This document shows, piece by piece, positions 28,487 to 37,848 of a DNA stretch of 64,000 nt (positions are counted from its first letter, which is position 1; each line of letters opens with the position of its first letter). Source of the DNA: Streptomyces sp. NBC_00659 (GTDB lineage Bacteria > Actinomycetota > Actinomycetes > Streptomycetales > Streptomycetaceae). The stretch covers positions 62,001 through 126,000 of the forward strand of contig NZ_CP109031.1 in assembly GCF_036226925.1 (NCBI RefSeq). Reading direction: 5' to 3'. The notes under the pieces were generated by a model that saw only the letters and a list, made by a program, of their open reading frames with translations, did no database searches and was not told the origin of the DNA. The position numbers were made by a program, and so were the translations under genes.

Positions 28487-29443
28487 TCACCGCGCCCGGG
28501 TGACGCACTCCGCGTACCGGCGGACCGTGTGCAGCGTCGCGGTGGAGTTGCGTCCGAGGGCCTCCCTCACATGGCGGCGGGCCCGGGCGAGGTCCGCACC
28601 GGCCCCCAGCACCTGCTCCACGGCGTCCTCGCGCAGCACCACGCTGTGCTGCGCGACCACGGCCAGGCCGTTCTCGTCGGACACGACGTTCCACTCCCCG
28701 GTGTGCGCCTCCATCAGCGCGGGAGTGGTGGTCTGCTTGTAGACGATCCGCCCCGCGTGCGGGAAACAGATCCGCACGGACTCGGTCGTATGCCCCGCCC
28801 CGTCCGCCGTGAGCGTGTCCATCGCGATGACCTGCACCCCGGGGGTGTCCTCCGTCAGCTCCAGCCGCGCCACATGCGGAATCAGCTCGGGCCAGTCGCC
28901 GGCCCGGTACAGGAAGTCGTACACGCGCTCGGCAGGCGCGTTGATGCGGACCGTGTCCTCGAAGGACAGCACGAGGTCGTCGAAACGCGTCCACCGCTCC
29001 GCGAGGGACCGCAGACTCGCCAGTTCGGCCCGGGAGTTGAGGTCGAGGACCTGCTCCACCCACGCCACGTCACCCGCGGCGTCGCCGTGCACCGCGAAGT
29101 CGTGCAGCAGCGTCAGCAGGCTCGTCCCGTCCGCCCGCTCCTCGGTGATCCACGTCCCGCGCATCATCGTCACGGGCAGCTGGGTGTGGGTCTGGCGGAA
29201 CTCGACGCAGCGGGTCCCGGGATCGTGGACCCGCTGCGAGATCCACGACCTGAGCCGGCCGCCGGCCGTCGCCCACATCCGCAGGCGCTCGTTCGTGCCG
29301 TCGAACTCCAGCCGTTCCACGTGCACGTTCTCCGGGAAGAACAGCGGCCACCGCGTCGCGTCCGAGATCAGCCCGAACACGGCGCCGGCGGGGGCGTCCA
29401 CCTCGACCGAGTGCGACGTACGGTGCACGCGCTCACCCGTCAT
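28487..29443 (-). CDS. Didomain aromatase/cyclase (SRPBCC fold)
   Basis: A 318-residue protein made of two START/SRPBCC repeats: residues about 5-145 (HSVEVDAPAGAVFGLISDATRWPLFFP) and 165-310 (DTVRINAPAERVYDFLYRAGDWPELIPH). Didomain ARO/CYCs fold and aromatise the first ring of nascent poly-beta-ketone chains, typically after C9 ketoreduction in actinorhodin- and anthracycline-type systems. The ATG at 29443 has AGAGG 8 nt upstream; a GTG at 29452 is less well placed. It is the last gene of a minus-strand operon with the flavin hydroxylase. Confidence 0.9.
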   Translation of the reverse strand: MTGERVHRTSHSVEVDAPAGAVFGLISDATRWPLFFPENVHVERLEFDGTNERLRMWATAGGRLRSWISQRVHDPGTRCVEFRQTHTQLPVTMMRGTWITEERADGTSLLTLLHDFAVHGDAAGDVAWVEQVLDLNSRAELASLRSLAERWTRFDDLVLSFEDTVRINAPAERVYDFLYRAGDWPELIPHVARLELTEDTPGVQVIAMDTLTADGAGHTTESVRICFPHAGRIVYKQTTTPALMEAHTGEWNVVSDENGLAVVAQHSVVLREDAVEQVLGAGADLARARRHVREALGRNSTATLHTVRRYAECVTRAR

Positions 29444-29483
29444 CACAAGCACCTCTTCGCGGAGGGCCGGTTGTCGGTCACGG

Positions 29484-31205
29484 TCAGTGCTCCTTCGGGC
29501 GGTGGACGGGAGTGGGCAGGCCGGGACCCGGTTCGCGCAGGGCCTCCCCGGCGAGCGGGCCGGCCAGGCGCAGCGGGGCGAGGGCCCGGTCCAGCGCGGT
29601 GCGGGTCAGCTGGGCACCGCGCGCGGCGACATAGCCGTCCGGGCGCACCAGAACCCAGCAGCCGGGGGCCAGGCCGAGCGCGATGCGCAGCCGGGCGTCG
29701 GGGTCGGCGAGCGGGGCGGGACCGTCGGCGCACCGGCCGCCCACCGTGCGCACGGACAGCCACTCGCCGTACTGGACGGCGGCCGTCACGGCGACGCCGA
29801 CGGGTGTGTCACCGGGCCCGGTGCCGCCCTCGGAGAGCAGCAACGTCCAGCGGGGGTCGCGCAGTTCGTCGTGCAGGGAGCGGCAGCCGGGTGAGGAGGG
29901 GTGGTGGACCTGCGCCTCCGTGATGCGCCGGCCGGGGCCCGGTTCGGGGGTCGGCACGGACACGGACATCACCACGGGTCCGGCGCCGACGACGTACTCG
30001 TAGGCCTCGACGGTGGTCAGGGAGGACGCGCCGTACCCGATGCGCAGGCCGGACATGCCGCCGAGAACCTTGCGCTGGATGGCCCGCCGCAGCGGCGGCA
30101 CGGCGCGTACGACGGCGAAGACGGCCGGCAGCGCCGCCGCGGCCAGCAGGCTCTTGAGCTGGACGAGGAAGGTGGCGGTGCGGGTGGAGCCGAGCAGGGC
30201 CTCGCCGATCGGCACCCGCTCCTCGCTGTAGGTGTCGAGCAGGGCCGGTCCCGCGTCGCCCCGGTCGACCTGGGCGATTTTCCAGGCGAGGTTGTACGCC
30301 TCCTGGACGCCGGTGTTCATGCCCTGTCCGGAGGCGGGGCTGTGCACATGGGCGGCGTCTCCCGCCACGAAGACGCGGCCCTGCTGCATCCGTTCGACCA
30401 TGCGCTGCTGGAAGGTGAACACGGACGTCCACTCGGCCTCGCCGACCTTGACGTCACGGCCGAGCCCGGCCGACAGCCTGGCCCCGAGCCGTTCCGTGCC
30501 GCCGTCCGCGGCGGGCGCGGTGTCCAGGAGCCGCCACTGCCCGTCGCGGGCGTAGGGCACCATCATCAGGGCGTGCCCGCCGGTGTGGGTCCAGTAGATG
30601 GTGTCGGGCGGCAGGTCGGTGTCGACGGGCGCGTCGGCGAGCATCCACGTCTCGCTGGACTCGCCGATCAGTTCCAGGCCGAGCAGCTTGCGCACGGTGC
30701 TGTGCCCGCCGTCGCAGCCGACCAGCCACGAGGTCTCGACGCTCTCCTCGACGCCGTCGACGCCGCGCAGGCGGACGCACACGCCGTCCGCGGCCTGCTC
30801 GAACCCGGTCAGCTTCACGCCCCACTCGATGTCGACGCCGAGCCGGGCCACGGCCTCGCGCAGCACGGCCTCGGTCTCGGTCTGCGGGACGATCAGCGTG
30901 TACGGGTAGGAGGTCGGCATCGTCGTGTAGTCGGCCTCCAGCCGCACCAGCCGGTGCCCGCCGGAGTACATGGTGAAGGCCCGGTTCCGCCGTCCCCGTG
31001 CGAGCAGGTCGTCGACGACGCCCATCTGCGCGAACGTCTCCAGGCTGCGCGGGTGCACGGCCACGGCGCGGCTGGTGCGCGCGGGCCCGGGCGCGGCGTC
31101 GACCAGCCGCACCCACATTCCCCTGCGGGCGAGTTCGTGGGCGGCGGTCAGGCCCACGGGGCCCGCGCCGACGACGATCGCCCGTGGCCGGTCGAGGTCG
31201 TGCAT
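29484..31205 (-). CDS. FAD-dependent aromatic hydroxylase (PgaE/RdmE-type monooxygenase)
   Basis: A 573-residue class A flavoprotein monooxygenase. It has the Rossmann motif VVGAGPVGLTAAHELARRG, the DG motif (LVGCDGGHSTVRKLLG) and the GDAAHVHSPASGQGMNTGVQEAYNLAWKI motif, followed by a C-terminal thioredoxin-like domain. Such enzymes hydroxylate angucycline and anthracycline rings using NAD(P)H and O2. Its start overlaps the stop of the upstream ABM gene (TGATG), indicating translational coupling, and GAGGGGAGC provides the ribosome site. Confidence 0.9.
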   Translation of the reverse strand: MHDLDRPRAIVVGAGPVGLTAAHELARRGMWVRLVDAAPGPARTSRAVAVHPRSLETFAQMGVVDDLLARGRRNRAFTMYSGGHRLVRLEADYTTMPTSYPYTLIVPQTETEAVLREAVARLGVDIEWGVKLTGFEQAADGVCVRLRGVDGVEESVETSWLVGCDGGHSTVRKLLGLELIGESSETWMLADAPVDTDLPPDTIYWTHTGGHALMMVPYARDGQWRLLDTAPAADGGTERLGARLSAGLGRDVKVGEAEWTSVFTFQQRMVERMQQGRVFVAGDAAHVHSPASGQGMNTGVQEAYNLAWKIAQVDRGDAGPALLDTYSEERVPIGEALLGSTRTATFLVQLKSLLAAAALPAVFAVVRAVPPLRRAIQRKVLGGMSGLRIGYGASSLTTVEAYEYVVGAGPVVMSVSVPTPEPGPGRRITEAQVHHPSSPGCRSLHDELRDPRWTLLLSEGGTGPGDTPVGVAVTAAVQYGEWLSVRTVGGRCADGPAPLADPDARLRIALGLAPGCWVLVRPDGYVAARGAQLTRTALDRALAPLRLAGPLAGEALREPGPGLPTPVHRPKEH

Positions 31206-31492
31206 CACGCGCTCCCCTCGATGGTCTCGTACAGCCCCGGGCCGGGCGTGGCCGGCGGGCCCAGGCCCTGGGCCAGGGACGGGAACTCCTCGCTGCGCAC
31301 AGCCTTGCGGTGGGCGGCGGCGTCCTGGCACACGGCGAGCTCGGGGAAGACGTCGGGCGCGCCCGCGTGGCGGAGGGTCTGGTGACGCACGTATCCGGGC
31401 TGAGCGGCCGTGGAGGCGGTGAGCCTGCCCTTGACGGCGAGGAAGGCGTCGGTGCCGCCGTGCACGGTCGGCTTGTCGACGAAGGTCACCAT
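31205..31492 (-). CDS. ABM-family monooxygenase (antibiotic biosynthesis monooxygenase)
   Basis: A 95-residue protein with the dimeric ferredoxin-like pattern of ABM/ActVA-Orf6 proteins: FVDKPTVHGGTDAFLAVKGRLTASTAAQPGYVRHQTLRH. Members oxidise anthrones to quinones without cofactors, or act as small polyketide-modifying proteins. It is placed between the acyl ligase and the flavin hydroxylase. A second ABM-like gene lies at 41147-41449. Confidence 0.75.
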   Translation of the reverse strand: MVTFVDKPTVHGGTDAFLAVKGRLTASTAAQPGYVRHQTLRHAGAPDVFPELAVCQDAAAHRKAVRSEEFPSLAQGLGPPATPGPGLYETIEGSA

Positions 31493-31550
31493 GTTCTGCT
31501 CCTGAGGATCTGAGGGGTCGGGTGTCCGGGTGCGGGCGGTGGGGGCGGGG

Positions 31551-33137
31551 TCAGCAAGCGGCCCGCTCCTTGAGCTGCTGCCGGACCAGGCGCCGCGCCG
31601 GCTTCCCGGTGGGGGTACGCGGCACAGCGTCCAGGGCTTCGGCCAGGCGGATCCGTTCGAAGTGCGCGAGGTGTTCGTTGGCCCGGGCCGTGACCGAGTC
31701 GAGGACGTCGAGGACCTGGTGGGCGCCGGCGGTGTCGTGGTCGTCGTGCAGGACGACGCCCGCCCAGACGAGGCCGCCGTGCTCCTGGTCGGGCCAGTCG
31801 GCGACCAGGCAGTCGGCGACGCGCGGGTCGGTGGCGAGGATCCGTTCGACGCGGCTGGGCGAGACGATCTCGTTGTCGTACTTGAAGATGTCGTCGATCC
31901 GGTCCACCAGCCACAGGGCTTCCTCGTTGTCGACGTATCCGACGTCCCCGGTGGAGAACCAGCCGTCCGCGTCGATGCGCGCGCAGCTGTCCTCGCCGAG
32001 GTAACCGGCCATCAGCTGGGGGCCCTTGACCTGCACCTCGCCGGTGGACCAGACGTCCACCGGGCGGCCGGTGGTGAGGTCGACAAGCCGGCACTCGGTA
32101 CCGGGCACCGGGGTGCCGACCGCGCCGGGCCGGTAGCGGCCGGGCTGCTGGCAGTGGGTGAGCGGGGACAGCTCGGCCATGCCGTAGCCCTGGACGACGG
32201 GGACGCCGAGCAGATCGCGCAGGGTGCGGGCGGCCTCGCGGCGCAGTCCCGAGCCGCCGGACAGCACGGCCGTGAGCCGGGGCCCGCCCCGTGCCCCGCG
32301 CGCGGTCCTGGGCAGGCGCTCGTCGGCGGCGAGGCGGTGCAGCCGGGCGGGCAGCCCGTAGTAGTGGGTGGCGCCGGTGCCGGCGGCCACGGCCAGCGAG
32401 ACAAGCGGGTCGGGGTCCTGGCACAGCACCTGGCAGGCACCGGCGTACAGCGCCGAGTTGAGGTGCATGACGTGGTACAGCGGCAGGTGGTTGACGGTGA
32501 CCGCGTCACGGTCCAGGCGGTGGGCGAGTGCGACCTGCCGGGCGTTGGCGACCACGTTGCGGTGGGTGAGCAGCACGCCCTTGGGGCGGCCGGTGGTGCC
32601 GGTGGTGAACTGCACGCAGGCCACGGCGTCCGGGTCCGCGCGCCGCTCGCCGGGGGTGTCCGGCGCCGTGTCCAGGACGGTGTGCAGCGGTATGCAGCCG
32701 GGGGGCACCACCGCGTCGGGCGCGTCCGTCACCACGACGGTGCGCAGCGCGGGCAGCGCGCCGCGCATCTTGGCCAGCAGCGCGGCCGTCGCCGAGGGCA
32801 CCAGCGCGATCTCGGCCCCGGACGCGGCGAAGACATGCCGCAGCCCGTCCTCGCCGATCAGCGGATTGACCAGGACGACCGTGCCGCCACTGCCCATGAC
32901 GCCGTAGTAGGCGGCGGCGAAGGCCGGGTCGAGGACGCTTGCGACACCGACCCGCACGCCCGGTCGGCCGGCGGTCTCCTGCTGCAGATACGCGGCGATG
33001 CGGTCGGCCCGGGCGGCCAGTGCGCCGAAGGACACGGCCGCGTGCGCGGTGCGCACGGCGATGCCGTGCGGGTCGCGCCCGGCTGCGGTGCGCAGCAGTC
33101 CGTCCACCGGGAGATCGGGGTAGGTGAAGTCCGGCAC
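31551..33137 (-). CDS. Acyl-CoA/acyl-ACP ligase (ANL superfamily)
   Basis: A 528-residue AMP-forming ligase. It has the P-loop motif FTTGTTGRPKGVLLTH, an LPLYHVMHLNSALYAG acyl-pocket region, GYGMAELSP, WFSTGDVGY and the catalytic Lys motif PRTPTGKPARRLV. It would activate a carboxylic acid as a starter or side-chain acyl group. It leads an operon with the ABM, hydroxylase and ARO/CYC genes, and a triple-heptamer SARP site lies 77-99 bp upstream. The substrate cannot be read from the sequence. Confidence 0.85.
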   Translation of the reverse strand: MPDFTYPDLPVDGLLRTAAGRDPHGIAVRTAHAAVSFGALAARADRIAAYLQQETAGRPGVRVGVASVLDPAFAAAYYGVMGSGGTVVLVNPLIGEDGLRHVFAASGAEIALVPSATAALLAKMRGALPALRTVVVTDAPDAVVPPGCIPLHTVLDTAPDTPGERRADPDAVACVQFTTGTTGRPKGVLLTHRNVVANARQVALAHRLDRDAVTVNHLPLYHVMHLNSALYAGACQVLCQDPDPLVSLAVAAGTGATHYYGLPARLHRLAADERLPRTARGARGGPRLTAVLSGGSGLRREAARTLRDLLGVPVVQGYGMAELSPLTHCQQPGRYRPGAVGTPVPGTECRLVDLTTGRPVDVWSTGEVQVKGPQLMAGYLGEDSCARIDADGWFSTGDVGYVDNEEALWLVDRIDDIFKYDNEIVSPSRVERILATDPRVADCLVADWPDQEHGGLVWAGVVLHDDHDTAGAHQVLDVLDSVTARANEHLAHFERIRLAEALDAVPRTPTGKPARRLVRQQLKERAAC

Positions 33138-33207
33138 GGCTCGTTCTCCTCCGGGTCTCGGTGGGGCGGCGCGTGCGCCGCCCGGCGGATCTCACCTTCC
33201 GCCGGAC

Positions 33208-33236
33208 CGCTCGAGGAATGTTCGAAGAGCGCTCGA
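33208..33236 (-). promoter_or_regulatory. SARP-type operator upstream of the acyl ligase operon
   Basis: On the minus strand TCGAGCG, TCGAACA and TCGAGCG occur at exact 11-bp intervals, beginning 99, 88 and 77 bp before the ligase ATG. This is the best-conserved copy in the window and matches the TCGAGC(G/C) heptamers reported for DnrI-type SARPs. Confidence 0.75.
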
Positions 33237-33263
33237 TCTGTGCTGCGAGAGCGGGGCGCACAC

Positions 33264-33300
33264 GCTGCACGGCCGGGAGCGCTGCTCCCGGCCGTGCAGC
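33264..33300 (-). terminator. Hairpin terminator after the thioesterase gene
   Basis: A perfect 17-bp stem (GCTGCACGGCCGGGAGC and its complement) with a 3-nt loop, 86 bp past the thioesterase stop and upstream of the ligase promoter. Confidence 0.75.
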
Positions 33301-33385
33301 CTGGGCCAGGACTCCCCTCCCTTTCGGGGAGGGGAGGATTCCGTCATGGCCGTCCTCCTGTGCAGGCCGGTCCGAGGGACGGGCC

Positions 33386-34150
33386 TCAGCCGCGCGCACC
33401 GGCCGTCGCCCGGGGAGCCCGGGTCAGACGCCGTACGACACGGCAGGCCCGTCCGAGCAGGCGGGGCAGTTCGGGTCCGCGGACGAAGAAGTGGTCGCCG
33501 GGCAGCGTGCGGGCCACCAGCGGTCCCGAGGTCCAGCGCCGCCAGTCCGCCAGCTCGGCGGGCCGCACCAGCGGATCGTCCGCGCCGGCGACGGCCAGGA
33601 CCGGCACGGTCAGCGGGCCGCCCCGCACCGGGGTGCGGGCGGCGCGGCGCAGGCTGTCGGCGAGGGCCAGGTCGTCGCGCAGTACCGGCATCACGGACCG
33701 GTACCAGAAGCCGCCGGGGTCGGCGCCCTCGGGCACGGCGCCCATCGTGTCGAGCAGCCGCAGCAGCCGTTCGTCGGACTCCCGGCAGGCGTCCGCGAGT
33801 TCGGACGGGGTGTCGGGCGGCGGGCAGGCCCCCACGGCGAGCAGGGCCGGGCCGGGGAGCCCGGCCTCGTGCAGTGCCCGGGTGAGCGTGTAGGCGACCA
33901 GCGCGCCGAGGCTGTGCCCGTACAGCACGTACGGCGTGTGCGGCGCGGTCCGCAAGCCGTCCATCAGGTCGGCCAGCAGTGCCCCGCGTCCCGTCACACG
34001 GGCTTCGCGGCGCCGGCTGTCGCGGCCCGGAAGCAGGTGCGGCACGGGCGAGACGCCGGGGCCGAGGCCGGCGCGCCAGCCGTGGAACGAGGAGATGCCG
34101 GCTCCGGCGTGCGCGAAACAGTGCAGCCCCACCGGCTGTTCGTCGGGCAT
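33386..34150 (-). CDS. Type II thioesterase
   Basis: A 254-residue alpha/beta hydrolase. It has the oxyanion region CFAHAGAGISSFHGW, the nucleophile motif YGHSLGALVAY, an Asp in VAGADDPLV and the catalytic His in LPGDHFFV. Type II thioesterases remove wrong or stalled acyl groups from carrier proteins, and some release products. The ATG at 34150 is preceded by GAGGGACAGCCG. It lies 81 bp downstream of SARP 2 on the same strand and is probably cotranscribed with it. Confidence 0.88.
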   Translation of the reverse strand: MPDEQPVGLHCFAHAGAGISSFHGWRAGLGPGVSPVPHLLPGRDSRRREARVTGRGALLADLMDGLRTAPHTPYVLYGHSLGALVAYTLTRALHEAGLPGPALLAVGACPPPDTPSELADACRESDERLLRLLDTMGAVPEGADPGGFWYRSVMPVLRDDLALADSLRRAARTPVRGGPLTVPVLAVAGADDPLVRPAELADWRRWTSGPLVARTLPGDHFFVRGPELPRLLGRACRVVRRLTRAPRATAGARG

Positions 34151-34231
34151 CGGCTGTCCCTCTTCTCGTCGCGCCCAATCGGCTCTCCCGCGCCTCACGG
34201 AGGTCACGCCGGGTCCTCGCCGCATTCGGGC

Positions 34232-35053
34232 TCAGGCCGCGTACAGATTGAAGGTGGAGGTGCGGCGCGGCCCGCACGCCACGTCCAGCGCCGGGTCGAC
34301 GGTGAGCATCGCCTGGTGCAGCCGCTGCAGCTGCGGCGAGGGCTCCACGCCCAGATCTTCGATCAGCCGCTTGCGCAGCCGGCGGTAGACGTCCAGCGCG
34401 GTGGCCTGCCGGCCGGAGCGGTAGAGCGCCACCATGGCCTGCGAGTGCAGGCCCTCGTGCTGCGGATGACGGGCGACCAGGTCGGTGAGCTCGGCGATGA
34501 GCTCGGTGTGCCGGCCGAGCCTGAGATCGGAGTCGATGCGGCGCTCGACGATGACCAGACGGCTCTCCTCCAGCCGCATGACCTCGATCTCCAGGATCGG
34601 GCCGACCCGTACGTCGACGAGTGCGGGCCCCTGCCACATGGCCAGCGCGTCCCGGAACAGACCGGCCGCCTGCGCGTCCTCGCCCTCGTCGAACGCGGAC
34701 TGACCGGCCGTCACCAGCTGCTCGTAGCGGTGCACGTCCACGCTCTGGGGCGGGACCTGCAGCAGATAGCCGCCGTGCCGGGTGGCCAGCACCTCCTTGG
34801 CGGTGCCGGGGGCGTCGGGCCCCATGGCGGTGCCGAGGCGGCGACGCAGCTGCAGGATGTAGGTCTGCATGGTGGTCATGGCGCTCTGGGGCATGTTGGT
34901 GCCCCAGATCTCTTCCATGAGGGTGGGCACAGGCATGACCCTGCCCGGGTAGAAGGCGAGCAGAGCGAGGATCTGCCTCGGCTTGCCCGCTGTCGGAACG
35001 ATTGAGACCCCGTTGACGTCGGCGCTCAACGGACCCAGAACCTGTATCTCCAC
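34232..35053 (-). CDS. SARP-family pathway-specific activator 2
   Basis: A 273-residue protein with an N-terminal winged helix (IQVLGPLSADVNG, KPRQILALLAFYPGRVMPVPTLMEEIWG, TTMQTYILQLRRRLG) and a BTAD domain (ESRLVIVERRIDSDLRLGRHTELIAELTDLVARHPQHEGL, ALYRSGRQATALDVYRRLRKRLIEDLGVEP). It is closest in layout to ActII-ORF4/DnrI-sized SARPs. It is divergent from SARP 3 across a 378-bp control region and upstream of the thioesterase. Confidence 0.9.
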   Translation of the reverse strand: MEIQVLGPLSADVNGVSIVPTAGKPRQILALLAFYPGRVMPVPTLMEEIWGTNMPQSAMTTMQTYILQLRRRLGTAMGPDAPGTAKEVLATRHGGYLLQVPPQSVDVHRYEQLVTAGQSAFDEGEDAQAAGLFRDALAMWQGPALVDVRVGPILEIEVMRLEESRLVIVERRIDSDLRLGRHTELIAELTDLVARHPQHEGLHSQAMVALYRSGRQATALDVYRRLRKRLIEDLGVEPSPQLQRLHQAMLTVDPALDVACGPRRTSTFNLYAA

Positions 35054-35431
35054 AGTTTCCTCCCCGTACCGGTTGAGTGGTTGGTTCCACTCGATGGCTC
35101 AAAGCCGTCGGCCGTGCAGCACGCTAGCCCGGTTCGCGTGACACCCCTCGCAATCTCCAGCCGCGTTCAAGCGACCTTCCACATGCGGGCTTTCCACCTG
35201 GGACCAGCCCGCTCAAGAACGCTTGTACGAATGCTGGAACCGGGCTCGCACGGGCGGCCGCCCCCCTGCCCTGGATGGCTATCGTCCGAAGGACCGGCCG
35301 CCTCACCCCGCGGCCGCAATTGGCCGACCCGGAACGGACCACACCACGACACCCGCGGCCGCCGCACACCCGACCAGCGACGGAGGCACCATGGAAGAGC
35401 GTCAGCCCGTGCCGGACCGAGCAGTGCCGCG
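35054..35431. promoter_or_regulatory. Divergent control region between SARP 2 and SARP 3
   Basis: 378 bp between two divergent SARP genes. On the minus strand TCCAGCA, TACAAGC and TTGAGCG start at 35238, 35227 and 35216 with 11-bp spacing, and TTCCAC occurs twice 15 bp apart at 35177 and 35192. This suggests auto- or cross-regulation. No gene is convincing here, although a short plus-strand frame precedes the SARP 3 start. Confidence 0.45.
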
Positions 35432-36439
35432 ATGAGCATGACGCGCGGGGGCGTCAGGGCGGCCGCCCGGCCCGGGACGGTGCCCTCGTCCGCCGGTGAG
35501 GAGACGGAGTTCCGGCTGCTGGGGCCGGTGGAGATACGGCACGGCGGGGCGGGCACCGACATCGTGCCGCCGGGGCCCAAGCAGCGGGTGCTGCTGTCGG
35601 CGCTCGTGCTGCATGCGGGCCGGCTGCTGTCCGTGGACCAGCTCACCGAGGAGCTGTGGGGCGACAGTCCCCCCTCGAACGCGGCGAACGCGCTGCAGGC
35701 ACACGTGGCCCGGCTGCGCCGCCTGCTGCCGGAGGAGCCCGCGCCGGCCCCCGGCCACGAGTGGATCACCACCCTGCCGACCGGCTATCTGCTGAGCCTG
35801 GGCCAGGCCGGCACCGACGTCGAGCGCTTCCACCGGCTGTCCGCCAGGGGCCGGGCGGCGATCGCCACCGACCCCGGCTACGCTGCCCAGCTGCTGCGCC
35901 GTTCCCTTTCGCTGTGGCGCGGTCCGGCACTTCAGGACAGCCGCTACGGCCCGATCTGCACGAGCGAGGCGGACCGGCTGGAGGAGAACCGGCTGACGGT
36001 GCTGGAGACCCTGTACGACGCCAGCCTGCGCTGCGCCCAGCACGGCGAGATCACCGGCGAGCTGGAGAAACTGACGTCCGACCATCCGCTGCGCGAGCGG
36101 TTCTACGACCTGCTGATGATCGCCCTGTACCGCGGCGGCCGCCAGGCCGAGGCCCTGGGCGTCTACGAGCGTGCCCGCCGCCGTCTGGTGGAGTCCCTCG
36201 GCATCGAACCGGGTCCCGTCCTGCGCGGCCGTCTGGAGGCGATCCTCAACCACTCCCCCGACCTGTCCGCCCCCACGGGCCCGGGCTTTCCGGCCGGGCC
36301 GACGACGCCGGCCGACACGCTGGAACTCGGCAGTGAGATCGTCCGCCTGCAGCAGCACATCGACGAACTGTGCCGCCGGCAGGAGGCGTTGGTACGCCGT
36401 TTCGACGCGTTGACGGCCCGCCTCCCGGAGACGGGGTGA
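35432..36439 (+). CDS. SARP-family pathway-specific activator 3
   Basis: A 335-residue SARP. Residues 25-125 form a winged helix (FRLLGPVEIRHGG, LLSVDQLTEELWGD, NALQAHVARLRRLLPEE), residues 130-280 form the BTAD domain, and a C-terminal extension (EIVRLQQHIDELCRRQEALVRRFDAL) looks like a coiled coil. That tail is unusual for a small SARP and could mediate dimerisation. The start at 35432 is the first ATG before the conserved domain, and the ribosome site is weak. It lies immediately upstream of the minimal PKS genes on the same strand. Confidence 0.87.
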   Translation: MSMTRGGVRAAARPGTVPSSAGEETEFRLLGPVEIRHGGAGTDIVPPGPKQRVLLSALVLHAGRLLSVDQLTEELWGDSPPSNAANALQAHVARLRRLLPEEPAPAPGHEWITTLPTGYLLSLGQAGTDVERFHRLSARGRAAIATDPGYAAQLLRRSLSLWRGPALQDSRYGPICTSEADRLEENRLTVLETLYDASLRCAQHGEITGELEKLTSDHPLRERFYDLLMIALYRGGRQAEALGVYERARRRLVESLGIEPGPVLRGRLEAILNHSPDLSAPTGPGFPAGPTTPADTLELGSEIVRLQQHIDELCRRQEALVRRFDALTARLPETG

Positions 36440-36461
36440 GCGCTCTCGGCCCGCGTCGTGT

Positions 36462-36479
36462 TCGAGCCGTCCTCCAGGT
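36462..36479 (+). promoter_or_regulatory. Candidate SARP operator upstream of the minimal PKS
   Basis: TCGAGCC at 36462 and TCCAGGT at 36473, 11 bp apart, 121 and 110 bp before the KSalpha ATG. The third position (36484) is degenerate. Confidence 0.5.
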
Positions 36480-36582
36480 ACGTCGGCGACGCTCGGACGG
36501 TCGACGGGGGGCTCGTACTGTCGCCGGGCGACGATCCGCGCCGCCGTCGTGACACCTGGAGGACAACTGTGAGGGACAGCCG

Positions 36583-37848
36583 ATGAGACGGGTTGTGATC
36601 ACCGGAATCGGAGTGGTCGCCCCGGGTGGAGTGGGCACCAAGGAGTTCTGGTCGGTGCTCACCGCGGGCCGCACCGCCACCCGTGGCATCACCCTGTTCG
36701 ACCCTGCCCAGTTCCGTTCGCGCATCGCCGCGGAGGTGGACTTCGACGCCGACGCGCACGGGTTCACCGCGGCCGAGGCCCAACGGCTCGACCGTGCGGC
36801 GCAGTTCGCGCTGGTCAGTGCCCGCGAGGCGGTGGCCGACAGCGGACTGGACGGGCAGCTCGACCCGCTGCGCACCGGGGTCACGCTCGGCAGCGCCGTC
36901 GGCTGCACCACCGGCCTCGACGTCGAGTACGCGAAGGTCAGCGAGGGCGGCGCCCACTGGCTGGTCGACCACACACGCGCCGTTCCGCATCTGTTCGACT
37001 ACTTCGTGCCCAGCTCGCTGGCCGCCGAGGTCGCCCGCAGCGTCGGCGCCCAGGGCCCGGTGTCGCTGGTGTCCACGGGCTGCACCTCGGGCCTGGACTC
37101 CGTCGGGCACGCGGTCGAGCTGATCCGCGAGGGCAGCACCGACGTCATGGTCACGGGCGCGACCGAGGCGCCGATCTCCCCGATCACCCTGGCCTGCTTC
37201 GACGCGATCAAGGCCACCACGTCCCGCAACGACGAGCCGCAGACCGCCTCGCGGCCCTTCGACCGCACCCGCAACGGGTTCGTGCTCGGCGAGGGTTCGG
37301 CCGTCCTGGTCGTCGAGGAGCTTCAGCACGCCCGCCGCCGCGGCGCGCATGTGTACGCCGAGATCGCGGGCTTCGCCAGCCGCAGCAACGCCTACCACAT
37401 GACCGGCCTGCGCTCGGACGGCAGGGAGATGGCGGAGGCCATCACCGCCGCCCTGGACGAGGCCCGGCTCGCCCCCGGCGACGTCGACTACATCAACGCC
37501 CACGGCTCGGGCACCAAGCAGAACGACCGGCACGAGACGACCGCGTTCAAGCGCGGTCTCGGCTCCCGGGCGTACGAGGTGCCCATCAGCTCCATCAAGT
37601 CGATGATCGGCCACTCGCTCGGCGCGATCGGCGCCCTCGAGGTGGCCGCCAGCGCCCTGGCCATCGAGCACGGCACCGTGCCGCCCACGGCCAATCTGCA
37701 CGAACCCGACCCCGCCTGCGACCTGGACTACACCCCGCTCGTGGCCCGCGAGCAGGTGACCGACACGGTACTGACCGTGGGCAGCGGCTTCGGCGGCTTC
37801 CAGAGCGCCATGATCCTGACCCGCCCGCACCTGGGAGTGAGCGTATGA
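36583..37848 (+). CDS. Type II PKS ketosynthase alpha (KSalpha)
   Basis: A 421-residue ketosynthase. The active-site Cys lies in [13 protein letters not shown] and the two catalytic His in [14 protein letters not shown] and [12 protein letters not shown]. It forms a heterodimer with KSbeta and extends the malonyl chain on the ACP. GAGGG precedes the ATG, and its stop overlaps the KSbeta start by 4 bp. The sequence is of the aromatic polyketide type rather than the spore-pigment or polyene types, judged by overall similarity from memory. Confidence 0.96.
   Translation: MRRVVITGIGVVAPGGVGTKEFWSVLTAGRTATRGITLFDPAQFRSRIAAEVDFDADAHGFTAAEAQRLDRAAQFALVSAREAVADSGLDGQLDPLRTGVTLGSAVGCTTGLDVEYAKVSEGGAHWLVDHTRAVPHLFDYFVPSSLAAEVARSVGAQGPVSLVSTGCTSGLDSVGHAVELIREGSTDVMVTGATEAPISPITLACFDAIKATTSRNDEPQTASRPFDRTRNGFVLGEGSAVLVVEELQHARRRGAHVYAEIAGFASRSNAYHMTGLRSDGREMAEAITAALDEARLAPGDVDYINAHGSGTKQNDRHETTAFKRGLGSRAYEVPISSIKSMIGHSLGAIGALEVAASALAIEHGTVPPTANLHEPDPACDLDYTPLVAREQVTDTVLTVGSGFGGFQSAMILTRPHLGVSV

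Noticed and set aside
36493..36520. Additional TCG-containing heptamers before KSalpha
   Set aside because: Spacing is 8-12 bp and irregular, so only the 36462/36473 pair is reported.
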